Shown piece after piece: positions 18,525 through 27,880 of a DNA stretch of 64,000 nucleotides (position 1 is its first letter; the number at the start of each line of letters is the position of its first letter). The notes beneath the pieces were generated by a model. It saw only the letters and a program-made list of their open reading frames with translations. It had not been told where the DNA came from and did not search any database. Source of the stretch: Alteribacillus bidgolensis (lineage in GTDB: Bacteria; Bacillota; Bacilli; Bacillales; Marinococcaceae). The DNA is taken from positions 1,364,001 to 1,428,000 of the forward strand of contig NZ_KZ614149.1 of assembly GCF_002886255.1 (NCBI RefSeq). Direction: 5' to 3'. The position numbers and the translations under genes were made by a program.

Positions 18525-18850
18525 ATGAATAATTCACATCTCTGCCCTAAATTTGAAAAAAAGCAATGAATATTCTAAGTAAACGCTGGACCGGCTTAGT
18601 TATATACCAGCTGCTTACAGGTCCGCAACGTTTTTGCACGATACAATCCTCTATTGGAATAAGCGGACGACTGTTATCCGATAGGTTAAACCATTTAGAA
18701 AATGAAGGAATTGTAAAACGCGAAGTATATCCGGAAATACCTATTCGGATTGAATACTCGTTGACTGAAAAGGGATTAGCGTTAAAACCACTTATGGAAG
18801 AATTAGAAATTTGGTCACAAACGTGGGGAGACATTGAAGATATGAAATAA
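18525..18850 (+). pseudogene. HxlR/YodB-type redox regulator with a frameshift near its start
   Basis: Translation from the ATG at 18525 gives MNNSHLCPKFEKKQ and then a stop. A shift within the A7 run near 18557-18563 joins this to the open frame MNILSKRWTGLVIYQLL, which continues through the winged helix to DIEDMK at 18850. The joined protein (about 107 aa) matches the YodB/HxlR family in length. It carries the conserved N-terminal Cys in LCPK used by YodB for sensing quinones and diamide. If the frameshift is real, a start at 18566 would give a protein lacking the sensing Cys. A sequencing error in the homopolymer is possible. Confidence 0.7.
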
Positions 18851-19005
18851 AATGAAAAGCAGCTTATATTGGCGAGTTAAAGTTCACTCGATTAACATTT
18901 AATTTCAGGTCTGGAATATCAATACGAATTATTATCAATACTGAACATCAAGGTCCTTATATTTTCTTTAACAAAAGAAATAAATAATTTTAGGATGGAT
19001 AAATC

Positions 19006-19620
19006 ATGCAAAGATACTACTCCAACATATATTGGCATTTTACAGGCAGTCCAAGTGATGTGGATTGGAAAAAAATTAAAAAGCCAAAAGAATTAAAAGA
19101 TTATCCGCCAAAAACGATTAAAGACACGTACGAAACATTAGAAACAATTCTTTTATCCAAAACGTTAAAAGCAACAAGTGCGGAGAAAGTTTCCTCTACA
19201 GAAGAAACCGCACCATTTTGCTGCGTTTGTGATATCCCATTAAAAGATTTAGATTATCATATGAAGTATTATGGAAAAATAGCGATCGGCTTTAACCATA
19301 AGGCGATTCACGGAAACTTTAATCCGGTTTTATATATAGACCCCGAACATATGCCTTATATAAATCACTCCGTATCACTAGAAGACGGAAGCAAAAGCCT
19401 GATAAATTTAATCAAACATACGAATTTCGGCGTGGAGCGAGGTGAATCCTTTTACGGAGAAAGAGAATGGCGGTATATAGGAGATTACCGATTTAACGAA
19501 TCGGATGTCGAAGTAATTATTGTTCCAAAAGATTTTAAAGACAAGTTAATACACTTTCTTGAGCAGAACCATTACGACGACACGACGGTTCTCACGTGGG
19601 AACTCATACAACTACTATAG
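19006..19620 (+). CDS. AbiGi-like protein (putative phage-resistance antitoxin family)
   Basis: This 204-aa soluble protein opens with YYSNIYWHFTGSP and contains a central FCCVCDIPLKDLDYHMKYYG segment, then GFVER-type charged motifs and EREWRYIGDY. I associate the YWHFTG...FC..DIPL pattern with the AbiGi family, annotated as the antitoxin half of the AbiG abortive-infection system. No AbiGii-like toxin is adjacent, so if the call is right it is an orphan. The start follows AGGATGG. Function here is unknown, and the family call rests on remembered motifs. Confidence 0.5.
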   Translation: MQRYYSNIYWHFTGSPSDVDWKKIKKPKELKDYPPKTIKDTYETLETILLSKTLKATSAEKVSSTEETAPFCCVCDIPLKDLDYHMKYYGKIAIGFNHKAIHGNFNPVLYIDPEHMPYINHSVSLEDGSKSLINLIKHTNFGVERGESFYGEREWRYIGDYRFNESDVEVIIVPKDFKDKLIHFLEQNHYDDTTVLTWELIQLL

Positions 19621-19905
19621 AAAATTGAATGCAAGTAGAAAGATATAACGATTTATTATACTCTGATGTATCTTTGGTTCAGAGAGAGTATTTGTTCTCC
19701 ATCGATTTTATTGAACATTACAAATTACATTTTCTTGATCATTGCTGCCGCTTTTTTTAAGTTATAACCCTTGAGAAATATTCTTTAGCGTTTATGATGT
19801 AATCTACACACAAAAGAAAGCATCCGAGGTAGAATTCGGATACTTCTTAAATTAAAGATACCAATGTTCTAAGAGCCGGTTTAAATGATAACTTTTAAAA
19901 CAAAT

Positions 19906-20841
19906 TTACAGCGATTTTTCATCTGCTGCTGATGAAGGGATGGTATTACCAGATGTCCCCTTTTTCTTCTCTTGTGATTCTGCGATGAAAATAGATGCAA
20001 TGACTAGACTCAAGGCAATTATGTCGACAAATCGTATGGAAGCTCCGTAAAAAACAAGGGCAACAGCTGCTGCAACTACCGGCATTACTGCATTAGCCAT
20101 CCCTGCTGTACTAGCGTTAATCTGAGGCATTGCCAAAAAAGTTAAAGAATAGGCGAACACCCACCCCAATAGGCTGTAAAATAGAATTCCCAACCAAACC
20201 GATCCATTGTTCAAAGCAGCCATATCTAATGAATTAAGTTCAACTAATGCCATCGGCAGTGTCTGAAGGGTGCCGAAAAAAGCCAGCCCTGCAGCAAGTG
20301 TGTAAGGTGGAAGTTCAACGGAGAACTTTTTCGCGTAAATGAAAAACAAAGATATCGACATGACTGCTAAGAGCATAAAAATGATTCCAACCGGACTCGC
20401 TGTTCCCTCAACTTGTACACCTGCTATATTCACTATTAACACGGCTGCTACAGCTAACATAATGGACGATATTTTTTGCATGCTTAGTTTTTCCCTCAAT
20501 ATGAAATAGGATAAAATTAAGATGACTGCCGGTGTAATGCTGCTGATAATACCAACAGAGATGGCACTTGCATGGGTGACACCATACAGTAAAAATACGG
20601 TGTATAAAGTAGCAGTCAAAAGTGCTTGCATAAACATCCCATAATAATTTTTAAAACCAAGTTTTGTCCATTTTGTTTTCTCATACAATGTAGCTAAAGG
20701 AATCAGTATTATAGCTGCAATCATGATAGTCATACAAGTGAAAAGCCAGACAGGGAAAACTTCCATCATCGAATCTCCAAGCGGTATGCTTGCTCCAATA
20801 CAAGCCATAGCCAGTACAATATACAGCAGTCCTCTGCTCAA
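19906..20841 (-). CDS. EamA/DMT-family exporter
   Basis: The best start is a TTG at 20841, eight bases after AGGAGG; the longer frame to 20865 places the site inside the gene. The 311-aa protein has ten predicted membrane segments in two EamA repeats. One shows the SVGIISSITPAVILILSYFILREKL pattern at the end of the first repeat. It is the last gene of an amine-catabolism-type operon, 28 bases after the amidohydrolase. Export or uptake of an amine or amide pathway compound is the natural guess. Confidence 0.8.
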   Translation of the reverse strand: MSRGLLYIVLAMACIGASIPLGDSMMEVFPVWLFTCMTIMIAAIILIPLATLYEKTKWTKLGFKNYYGMFMQALLTATLYTVFLLYGVTHASAISVGIISSITPAVILILSYFILREKLSMQKISSIMLAVAAVLIVNIAGVQVEGTASPVGIIFMLLAVMSISLFFIYAKKFSVELPPYTLAAGLAFFGTLQTLPMALVELNSLDMAALNNGSVWLGILFYSLLGWVFAYSLTFLAMPQINASTAGMANAVMPVVAAAVALVFYGASIRFVDIIALSLVIASIFIAESQEKKKGTSGNTIPSSAADEKSL

Positions 20842-20869
20842 ACGTGACACCTCCTGAAAGTTCAATTCC

Positions 20870-22456
20870 TTAAAAGCCTGTTTTTGCCGATTTGATTTCT
20901 CCGCCGATCATCACAAGTTCCACAGGCATTTCTCTTAAGGCATCATGTTCACAGGTTAACGGGTCTTCACCAAGGACGACCATATCTGCTAATTTTCCTG
21001 GCTCAATGGAACCTTTTATTTTCTCTTCAAAACCTCCCCACGCTCCCCATAATGTGAACATTCTAATCGCTTCTAATGGTGAAATACCTTGGTTAGGATA
21101 TTTCTTTTTTTGATAATAGTTTTCTTGTGTTACCGCCACCCAAATCCCGTGCCAAGGACTACATCCTTCTGGTTGTGAACCTGTAGAATCAGAATTTCCA
21201 GGGAGAATCAAACCTTTGTCAATATAATTACGCAGAGTCGGAGATACGAAATCAGGGAGACAATGAGTAAATTGCGGCGTCATAATAGGTATAATGCCCA
21301 GACTTTTCATTCGACGGATTTTCTCTTCTGAGTCAGAGTATTGATTAAGTTGTTCTGCTGCATGTTCTAGTCTTAGTCGATGATCTTGGCTGGGAAATCT
21401 TTTTAAAGCTTGTTCATATGCTTTCAAACCCATCTCAAATGCAGGCTCCGTTGCTACATGTGTCCATAAATGCAATCCTGATGAATGGACTTTATAAACG
21501 AGCTCATTTAACTCTTCCTGTGAATATTTATTATCGAACACAGGGTGCAAGTTTGCATGAATTCCTTGTCCGTCAACAAAGAGTTTTATGCCTCCTATGC
21601 TTAGCCATTCATCTCCAAAACCAGCCTGTAAGCCTCCTTTTAAAAATTGATCGATATTTACTAAATTAGGGTGCTGAAGATAAAGCCTAAGCCTTAGAGG
21701 TAAGTTTTCCTCTCTTTTTAACTGCTGCCATGCCCTTATACCATCTGTAGAATATGGTAATTCATGAATAGAAGTTACACCGTTTGATACAAAATGTTCT
21801 ACTGTGCCTACACGTAAGGCTTCTAACAATTTTTCATATCCCCACGGCATTAATGGAAGCTGTTCCCATCCTTCTGTAAATACACCAGTTAAATCTCCTG
21901 TTTGAGGGTCCCTTCCTAATGTTGCTCCGTTTGGCAGTCTGGACTCTTGTGTCCAGCCCATCGTTTCTATGGCTAGCGTATTCAAAATATTTACATGAAC
22001 TTCCATGTTAAAAATCACAGGGTTATCTGGCGCCACGTTGTCCAATTCCTGCCTTGTAGGGAGACGGCCTTCCATTAATTTTTCCGGAAGCGCATTTGAC
22101 CCTCTAGCAATGATCCATTCACCCTTTTGTGCCTGATCAACACGTTGTTTAATTACATTCAAAATTTGTTCTACACTTGTGTAAGGTGGTGTATGGACAT
22201 TGACTGCGTTCGTTAAACTGTTTACCGTTAATTCTGTATGAACATGGCTATCTACAATTCCTGGTATGACAGCTCTTCCGCCTAGATCAATGGTCGTACC
22301 ATTATGTGGAAGAACACCACGTATTTCCTTATTCGTGCCTACTGCTATTATACGATCGTCTGCTAGTAATACTGCCTCAGCAATAGTGTCGTTTTCATCT
22401 ACAGTAATTATTTTCCCATTTAGCAATGCCACGTATGTTTGGTCCATTATTTTCAT
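20870..22456 (-). CDS. YtcJ-like metal-dependent amidohydrolase (amidohydrolase 3 family)
   Basis: This 528-aa protein starts after GGAGG. It has the metal-binding HVH in VDSHVHTELT, an extended insert, and a late SDSTG/ADMVVLGEDPL segment typical of the amidohydrolase 3 (YtcJ) group. These are cytoplasmic hydrolases of amide bonds in small molecules, with few substrates known. Its place between the cupin and the EamA exporter, in an operon headed by a flavin amine oxidase, suggests hydrolysis of an N-acyl or amide derivative of an amine. Confidence 0.8.
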   Translation of the reverse strand: MKIMDQTYVALLNGKIITVDENDTIAEAVLLADDRIIAVGTNKEIRGVLPHNGTTIDLGGRAVIPGIVDSHVHTELTVNSLTNAVNVHTPPYTSVEQILNVIKQRVDQAQKGEWIIARGSNALPEKLMEGRLPTRQELDNVAPDNPVIFNMEVHVNILNTLAIETMGWTQESRLPNGATLGRDPQTGDLTGVFTEGWEQLPLMPWGYEKLLEALRVGTVEHFVSNGVTSIHELPYSTDGIRAWQQLKREENLPLRLRLYLQHPNLVNIDQFLKGGLQAGFGDEWLSIGGIKLFVDGQGIHANLHPVFDNKYSQEELNELVYKVHSSGLHLWTHVATEPAFEMGLKAYEQALKRFPSQDHRLRLEHAAEQLNQYSDSEEKIRRMKSLGIIPIMTPQFTHCLPDFVSPTLRNYIDKGLILPGNSDSTGSQPEGCSPWHGIWVAVTQENYYQKKKYPNQGISPLEAIRMFTLWGAWGGFEEKIKGSIEPGKLADMVVLGEDPLTCEHDALREMPVELVMIGGEIKSAKTGF

Positions 22457-22577
22457 AGCATATCCTCCAGGTGGAAAAGATTATTGGGAATTTAAAATGT
22501 ATGTTCACATTTGCACAGCCATTTAGTGGTAAGATAGTATTATTCTCCACAAATGTCTTTTTCCGAAAGCTTGTATT

Positions 22578-22937
22578 TTAGCTGACGATAAAGAATTTAA
22601 CAAAAGATTTTTTTGTTTTCCAGGTTCCAGCGAATCCATTGGTAAAAGAATAAGAATGACCTTCCTTTAGAGCGATTATGTTTCCTCCCACTGTCTCAAC
22701 CTCTGCTTCACCGCTTAAGACGTAAAATGTTTCGTTTCCTGCTGTTTTGTATGGCATTCCATTTGGATGTTCATCTGGATGATGCTTCCAAAGCCCTGCA
22801 GCAAGAATGCCTTTCTCATTTTGAGTTTGCCTGAGCCAGCTTACCTTGCCAATTTCATTTCCTTCTACCATAAACGGCTCCCAGTGTTCCGGTTCTTTCG
22901 ATAATTCAAACACAGTACTATTATTAAGATGTAACAT
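22578..22937 (-). CDS. small single-domain cupin protein
   Basis: This 119-aa protein starts after GGGAGG. It has a cupin core: HPNGMPYKTAGNETFYVLSGEAEVE followed by GHSYSFTNGFAGTW. The first motif lacks the classic HxH pair, so metal binding is uncertain. It lies 19 bases after the amine oxidase and 121 bases before the amidohydrolase. Such cupins often bind a small ligand or act as accessory enzymes. No specific reaction can be assigned. Confidence 0.75.
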   Translation of the reverse strand: MLHLNNSTVFELSKEPEHWEPFMVEGNEIGKVSWLRQTQNEKGILAAGLWKHHPDEHPNGMPYKTAGNETFYVLSGEAEVETVGGNIIALKEGHSYSFTNGFAGTWKTKKSFVKFFIVS

Positions 22938-22956
22938 TTATGTGTTCCTCCCTTTT

Positions 22957-24282
22957 TTATTGAATTGTTCTTTGTTTCGTTGATTGTTCTTTTAAATAAT
23001 CAGCAGTTTTCCTGCTTACAGTAAAAGCGCTTTCGATAGCTCCATCAATAAAACCTGCCCACCCGTTTGCATAATCAGAACCAGCAAGAAACAATCCGTC
23101 TTCTGGATTTTGCAGTTCAAATAAATAATTGGTCAGTTGATTATTGCACTGCATCGGCCACGTCTCACCTGAAAACTTATCTCCAACCCAGTCATGTCCG
23201 GCAGACTCAATTACTTCTAAATCTGGTTTCATCTGACGAAGAGCTTGTTCCACTTCATAAATACTTTCCGGATTCAATTTAGCAGCATCCGGACCAAAGC
23301 CAACAATTATTCCATCTTTGCCTTCCACATACTCCAGATGAGCATAATTTATCGGATAATCCACTGGGGCAAATGCCACAAACGGGTTGGCAAAGTTTTT
23401 TACTTTAGCCCAGAATTTTATGCCTTTACTTGCTTGTCCTTCTTTTGCCGCTTTACATTTAACAGCTGACAATGACGGCTTAAAATCAATACTGTTTAAG
23501 ACGTTGATAGGAAGTGTAGTAATGACAGATTTTCCATTAAATTGCTTATCGTCTTTTGTCTTAATCGTGAATCCATCCGCTGTTTTTTCTACCTGAGATA
23601 CGACTTTAGAATAAAGGATATCTGCTTTTGCATCGCTAAAAATAGATTCAATCAATGCCTTGGTTCCTTTCGCAATTTTAAAGCTCGCACAGATTTCCAA
23701 CATTAGCTGCCAATTATTATCGGACAAAGCTGCCCAGCGCATTGCCTGTGTGATTCCAGCTCTTTCGGTTGGCCCGTTAAAGTTTAATGCCCATAGGCTT
23801 TCCATCAAATCTTTAATTTCCTTGTTTAAACCGAGTTGTTCTATCTTTTCCGATACGGTAAGATGATCTATGTTTTTTAGTTCCTTTGAAGTCAAAGGCT
23901 CATATGGAAGTGGAAAATACTTGCGTGTATCTGCTAACAGTCCCTGATTCGCCTCATCCAACAAATCAAATAATTGTTCAGGTGTTCCTTCTTTCCCTTG
24001 GCCATTTGCTGTCCAATAGGCTTTTTTTGGCTCTGGTGACGGGATCACCTCTAATCCGTACCGTGTAATTTCAGACCAGACGTGAGGTTGGAACCAATGC
24101 ACCCATGTTCCTCCCATTTCAAGAGTCCGACCTAGCTTTTGATCACACCACGTCCGCCCTCCCAAACGATCTCTCGCTTCTAAAATTAAAACGCGATAAC
24201 CCTTTTGACTCAACTCCCGTGCTGCAGTCACTCCCGCAAATCCAGCACCTATAATAAGAATGTCATAATTTTCATTAGCCAA
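22957..24282 (-). CDS. flavin-containing monoamine oxidase
   Basis: This 441-aa protein starts at a TTG after GGAGGAGGG. The N-terminus has the FAD dinucleotide fold DILIIGAGFAGVTAARELSQ and the ARDRLGGRTW motif. The C-terminus has the second FAD motif around GLFLAGSDYANGWAGFIDGAIESA. This is the amine oxidase/putrescine oxidase family, which oxidises primary amines to aldehydes with hydrogen peroxide. It heads the operon with the cupin, amidohydrolase and EamA genes. A divergent LuxR-type regulator lies 234 bases away and probably controls it. Confidence 0.85.
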   Translation of the reverse strand: MANENYDILIIGAGFAGVTAARELSQKGYRVLILEARDRLGGRTWCDQKLGRTLEMGGTWVHWFQPHVWSEITRYGLEVIPSPEPKKAYWTANGQGKEGTPEQLFDLLDEANQGLLADTRKYFPLPYEPLTSKELKNIDHLTVSEKIEQLGLNKEIKDLMESLWALNFNGPTERAGITQAMRWAALSDNNWQLMLEICASFKIAKGTKALIESIFSDAKADILYSKVVSQVEKTADGFTIKTKDDKQFNGKSVITTLPINVLNSIDFKPSLSAVKCKAAKEGQASKGIKFWAKVKNFANPFVAFAPVDYPINYAHLEYVEGKDGIIVGFGPDAAKLNPESIYEVEQALRQMKPDLEVIESAGHDWVGDKFSGETWPMQCNNQLTNYLFELQNPEDGLFLAGSDYANGWAGFIDGAIESAFTVSRKTADYLKEQSTKQRTIQ

Positions 24283-24516
24283 GAAAAACCCTCCTCCATC
24301 CTTGTTCTACAACCTGTATCCATTTAAATGTTGTTTGGCTAAATGTACTTCCATTATGTAAGAAGAATAGTTGAAAATATATTACCCAAACGGGCCATAT
24401 TTACTGACTATTTGAATAATTTAGACATCCATGTTTATAATTTAAATAAATATTCTAAAAGTGTAAAAGCTCCGGCGTGTATGTTCTATTAAAATGTCAA
24501 CACAAGGAGGACATCT

Positions 24517-25263
24517 ATGATTTCTCATTCTTTTAGTAAAAACAATTATAAAAAAGTAGTTTCTTTTATGGATGAGCTTTCATCAACTGATAAGAATTTC
24601 CGAAAAGAAGTACTTTTAGCGTTTGAACGCTGGTTTGGTTTCCACCAAATGAATTTCTGGCTTTGCGATGAAAATAATGACTTATATGATCCTGTCACTT
24701 TGAACACGGATGAATCTATAACGAAAGATTATTTAAAAAACTATTTAAGTATGGATCAATTAACCCCCCACAAACTTGCACATATTGTCCCGAGACGACG
24801 AGTTATCAGCCTTCTCGATATTCAAACAAAAAAAGAATATGAAAACAGCGAGTATTATAATTGTTTTATGAAAAAATATGGTTTTTACAACAATACAGGA
24901 GTATTTCTTGTAAGAAACTCTAAAATAACCGGGTTAGTAGACTTTGTGTCAGAGAAAGAGGAAAAAAGCATAACGGAAAATGAAATGATGTGTTTGGAAA
25001 TACTTTCAAGGTATTTAGCACCAAGGGTGTACGATCACACTCAACCGCCTTACAATAAAAACAGAAGCTCTCTTCCAAATAGTCCTTTAACTGCCAGAGA
25101 AGAAGAAGTATTACTGCTCGTCCAGCGAGGATATTCCAATAAATATATCGCACAAACTCTGTTTATCAGTGTGAATACCGTAAAAAAACACATCCAGAGT
25201 CTCTACATAAAATTCGATGTGAATAATCGGACAAGCCTCTGTTTTAAAGTTTCCTCAATATAA
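24517..25263 (+). CDS. LuxR-type transcriptional regulator
   Basis: This 248-aa protein starts after AAGGAGG. The C-terminal 60 residues form a LuxR/GerE helix-turn-helix (LTAREEEVLLLVQRGYSNKYIAQTLF and VNTVKKHIQSLYIKF). The N-terminal 170 residues look like a sensory domain of GAF or autoinducer-binding type (FWLCDENNDLYDPVTLN), but I cannot assign a ligand. It is divergent from the amine-oxidase operon and is its likely regulator. It has no receiver-domain Asp, so it is not a response regulator. Confidence 0.8.
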   Translation: MISHSFSKNNYKKVVSFMDELSSTDKNFRKEVLLAFERWFGFHQMNFWLCDENNDLYDPVTLNTDESITKDYLKNYLSMDQLTPHKLAHIVPRRRVISLLDIQTKKEYENSEYYNCFMKKYGFYNNTGVFLVRNSKITGLVDFVSEKEEKSITENEMMCLEILSRYLAPRVYDHTQPPYNKNRSSLPNSPLTAREEEVLLLVQRGYSNKYIAQTLFISVNTVKKHIQSLYIKFDVNNRTSLCFKVSSI

Positions 25264-25352
25264 ATTTTACTTGCAGTCTTCTGCTTTATGAGTATTTAAA
25301 TATACTCTCTTTTACCCATACGATTAAGACATGAAGTATAAAATCAGCTATT

Positions 25353-25418
25353 AGAAAAATTCGGCTTCCCGCTAAGTCCTTATGGCGGAAGCCGTAGTTT
25401 GTCTTGTACTTTGATCCT
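25353..25418. repeat. conserved hairpin element, copy A
   Basis: A 9-base-pair stem with one bulged C (GGCTTC.CGC against GCGGAAGCC) carries a loop with AAGTCCTTA, followed by TAGTTTGTCTTGTACTTTGATCC. The same element, with compensating base changes in the stem, occurs at 56423-56490. It lies between the LuxR-type gene and the cstA terminator. Confidence 0.7.
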
Positions 25419-25452
25419 TTTACAAAGTTAAAACATTCCTAAAATATAAAAA

Positions 25453-25492
25453 TAAAAGCTATCCTTCATTTTTTAAAGGATAGCTTTTATTC
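25453..25492. terminator. bidirectional intrinsic terminator
   Basis: AAAAGCTATCCTT pairs with AAGGATAGCTTTT around a T-rich loop. A-rich and T-rich flanks would allow termination in both directions. It closes cstA on the minus strand. Confidence 0.75.
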
Positions 25493-25497
25493 TTAGT

Positions 25498-26934
25498 CTA
25501 TGCTGCATGAGATGCTTCGCTGTCTTGCTTTTTCTTCTTATATTTCATTATTTGAGCTATATACCAAACGATGACCAGTGACGTCAGGGAGAATCCGATG
25601 ATCATCGATAACTGATAGTTCAGGTTTAACCCTTCCGGTGCATAAAAGATATAAGTACAAACGACACCTGTCATAAAAATAGCCGGGACCCCGCAAATCC
25701 AGTGTAGTTTCTGATGTTTTAATAAAAATATCGCTGCGGTCCACAGCATAAACGTTGCCACAACTTGATTTGTCCATCCCACATATCTCCATAAAAACGT
25801 GTAGTCAATTGTTGCTAAGAAAAAGGTCGGAATCGCAACAGGAATGCTAACGAACAATATTTTTATTTTACTTTCCATATTAATAAACTTCGCAAGCACA
25901 TCCGCTAAGATCATTCTAGAGGAACGGAGGGCCGTATCCCCTGTTGTGATCGGTAAAATAACTACGGTCAAGATCGCGAGGATTCCGCCGATTGTTCCAA
26001 GCAGCGACGTTGAAATAGCGTTAACAACGCCAGAAGGCCCTCCTGCATCAAGAGCTCCTTGTAAGCCTGTTGTCCCATTGAAAAACGTCATTCCAGCAGC
26101 CGCCCAGACAAGCGCAATCACACCTTCTGTAATCATGGCACCATAAAAAATCTTGCGGCCATCGGATTCTTTTTTCATCGTGCGAGCTATAATAGGACTC
26201 TGTGTACTATGAAAACCTGAAATGGCACCGCATGAGATCGTAACCATAAGAAGCGGCCAAACTGGCAATTCGCCAGGATGTAAATTTTCGACGGTTACGT
26301 TTGGTATCGGCTGTTCAGAAAACAGCAGTGCAATCGCTACGGCAGCCGCCATAATCAGCAAGATAGCCCCAAAAAGAGGATAAATGCGCCCAATGATTCG
26401 ATTAACCGGCAAAATCGTGGCAATCACAAAATAAGCAAAAATAAGAGACAAGGACATAATAAAACTAAGCGATGTAATTTGAGAAATTAATTGGGCAGGA
26501 CCGGCAGTGAACGCAGCAGCCACTAAAATCATTAAAACTAATGATACCCCATTAATAAAAGCTTTCGCATACTTCCCCAAATACCGTCCAACTAGAGAAG
26601 GAAATTGAGCACCATTATGGCGCAAAGACATCATTCCAGAAAAATAATCATGAACCGCACCTGCAAAAATACACCCAACGACAATCCAAATAAAGGCAAC
26701 CGGTCCATATAACGCACCCGCAACCGCACCATAAATGGGTCCTAAACCAGCAATATTTAATAATTGAATCAAATTACCTTTCCACCAGCTCATTGGAACG
26801 AAATCTAAATTATCTCTTTTTGTATAAGCCGGAGTAGATGCTTTGTCATCTATCAAAAAAACTCGTTCTACGAATTTTCCATACACTATATAACCAACTA
26901 TAAGTAAAAGGATTGCTCCCAAAAAAGTGATCAT
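25498..26934 (-). CDS. CstA-family peptide/pyruvate transporter
   Basis: The start at 26934 follows GGAGGG by seven bases; the longer frame to 26985 runs through the site. The 478-aa protein has the CstA signatures WWKGNLIQLLNIAGLGPIYGA near residue 55 and SCGAISGFHSTQSPIIAR near residue 245, with about 13 membrane segments. E. coli CstA (701 aa) and B. subtilis CstA (about 600 aa) are longer, so this is a short-form member. The family takes up peptides or pyruvate during carbon starvation. The gene is monocistronic. Confidence 0.85.
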   Translation of the reverse strand: MITFLGAILLLIVGYIVYGKFVERVFLIDDKASTPAYTKRDNLDFVPMSWWKGNLIQLLNIAGLGPIYGAVAGALYGPVAFIWIVVGCIFAGAVHDYFSGMMSLRHNGAQFPSLVGRYLGKYAKAFINGVSLVLMILVAAAFTAGPAQLISQITSLSFIMSLSLIFAYFVIATILPVNRIIGRIYPLFGAILLIMAAAVAIALLFSEQPIPNVTVENLHPGELPVWPLLMVTISCGAISGFHSTQSPIIARTMKKESDGRKIFYGAMITEGVIALVWAAAGMTFFNGTTGLQGALDAGGPSGVVNAISTSLLGTIGGILAILTVVILPITTGDTALRSSRMILADVLAKFINMESKIKILFVSIPVAIPTFFLATIDYTFLWRYVGWTNQVVATFMLWTAAIFLLKHQKLHWICGVPAIFMTGVVCTYIFYAPEGLNLNYQLSMIIGFSLTSLVIVWYIAQIMKYKKKKQDSEASHAA

Positions 26935-27233
26935 GCTGTTTCCCTCCTGCTGTTGTTCCTCTATCAAATATGAACATACTAACACTTATTTATAGTCGAA
27001 TCAATCTGATTAGTCGATCTTTTTTAAAAAGTCTAAAGTACCAGATATTCAATTTCTTTATTCGTTTAAAAGGGAACACGTCAAAATTATAGTTAGGGCT
27101 CGTTTATTTTGTATAATAACGTCGACAAATGTAAAACGATTAAAACAGGGTATTTGTTTATTTTGTAGAAATGAATAGTATATGGGTAACGTCATTACAA
27201 AACGATACACACTAAAGAAGGAAGGTGAATGGT

Positions 27234-27716
27234 ATGTTTAAATGGTTGCCACATAAAGAGCAAGAAATGTGTGAGAGAAAACTTACCAGGGTTATGAAGC
27301 GTTTAAAAATTGAAAATTTCAATTTCAATTGGGATCGAAGCAGCTGTTTTATTGAATTTAGTTATCAAGAAAAGTCGTATAAGATGGAACACTCTGTTCT
27401 AAAAGCGAAAAAAAAGGGTATTATTTTAAGGAACGGATTGGATTGTTTACTCGAATTAATTCAATCCCTTGAAGATTTGTGTGAAATTATTGAAAGAGGG
27501 ACGTATAAACTCGAAACTTGGCTTCACGGTATGAAACAGTCATCGGCAGCTGAAGAGATCCCTGAATATGAAGAAGAATTCCATATAAGATATAAGACAT
27601 TACGAAAACAAAAGACAGAATCTAACAGGAATGAAGATTTTGTCCAAGTTGCACCGGAAGCCTCTCTTCGGAATTTTAACCGGGCTCAGATTCTTCAACG
27701 AACTGAGCGTGAATAA
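27234..27716 (+). CDS. conserved-looking cytoplasmic protein of unknown function
   Basis: I do not recognise the family. The ATG at 27234 is eight bases after GGAAGG, better placed than a GTG at 27225. The 160-aa product has no signal or membrane segment. It starts with a KWLPHKEQEMCERKL segment and a positively charged N-terminal half, and ends in a Glu/Arg-rich region likely to be disordered. Codon use and the clear ribosome-binding site support a real gene. It stands alone. Confidence 0.6.
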   Translation: MFKWLPHKEQEMCERKLTRVMKRLKIENFNFNWDRSSCFIEFSYQEKSYKMEHSVLKAKKKGIILRNGLDCLLELIQSLEDLCEIIERGTYKLETWLHGMKQSSAAEEIPEYEEEFHIRYKTLRKQKTESNRNEDFVQVAPEASLRNFNRAQILQRTERE

Positions 27717-27825
27717 GGACTTAACTTGAAAAAACGCTTACCTCCATATACTTTTTCTCTTCCTACTTTTTTAAAAATAATCCTATATGCTTAAAAATAA
27801 ATTCATTTAAAAATGGACCATATGT

Positions 27826-27866
27826 AAAACAGGCGCTTTCTTATTTAAGAATGGCGCCTGTTTTCT
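27826..27866. terminator. intrinsic terminator between convergent genes
   Basis: AAAACAGGCGC pairs with GCGCCTGTTTT (11 bases, 17-base loop). T- or A-rich ends serve the convergent genes at 27234 and 27881. Confidence 0.8.
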
Positions 27867-27880
27867 AGAAGTGAATAAGG

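Noticed and set aside
19629..19757. 42-codon frame after the AbiGi-like gene
   Set aside because: No ribosome-binding site and no recognisable motif. It could be debris, but evidence is too thin to list.
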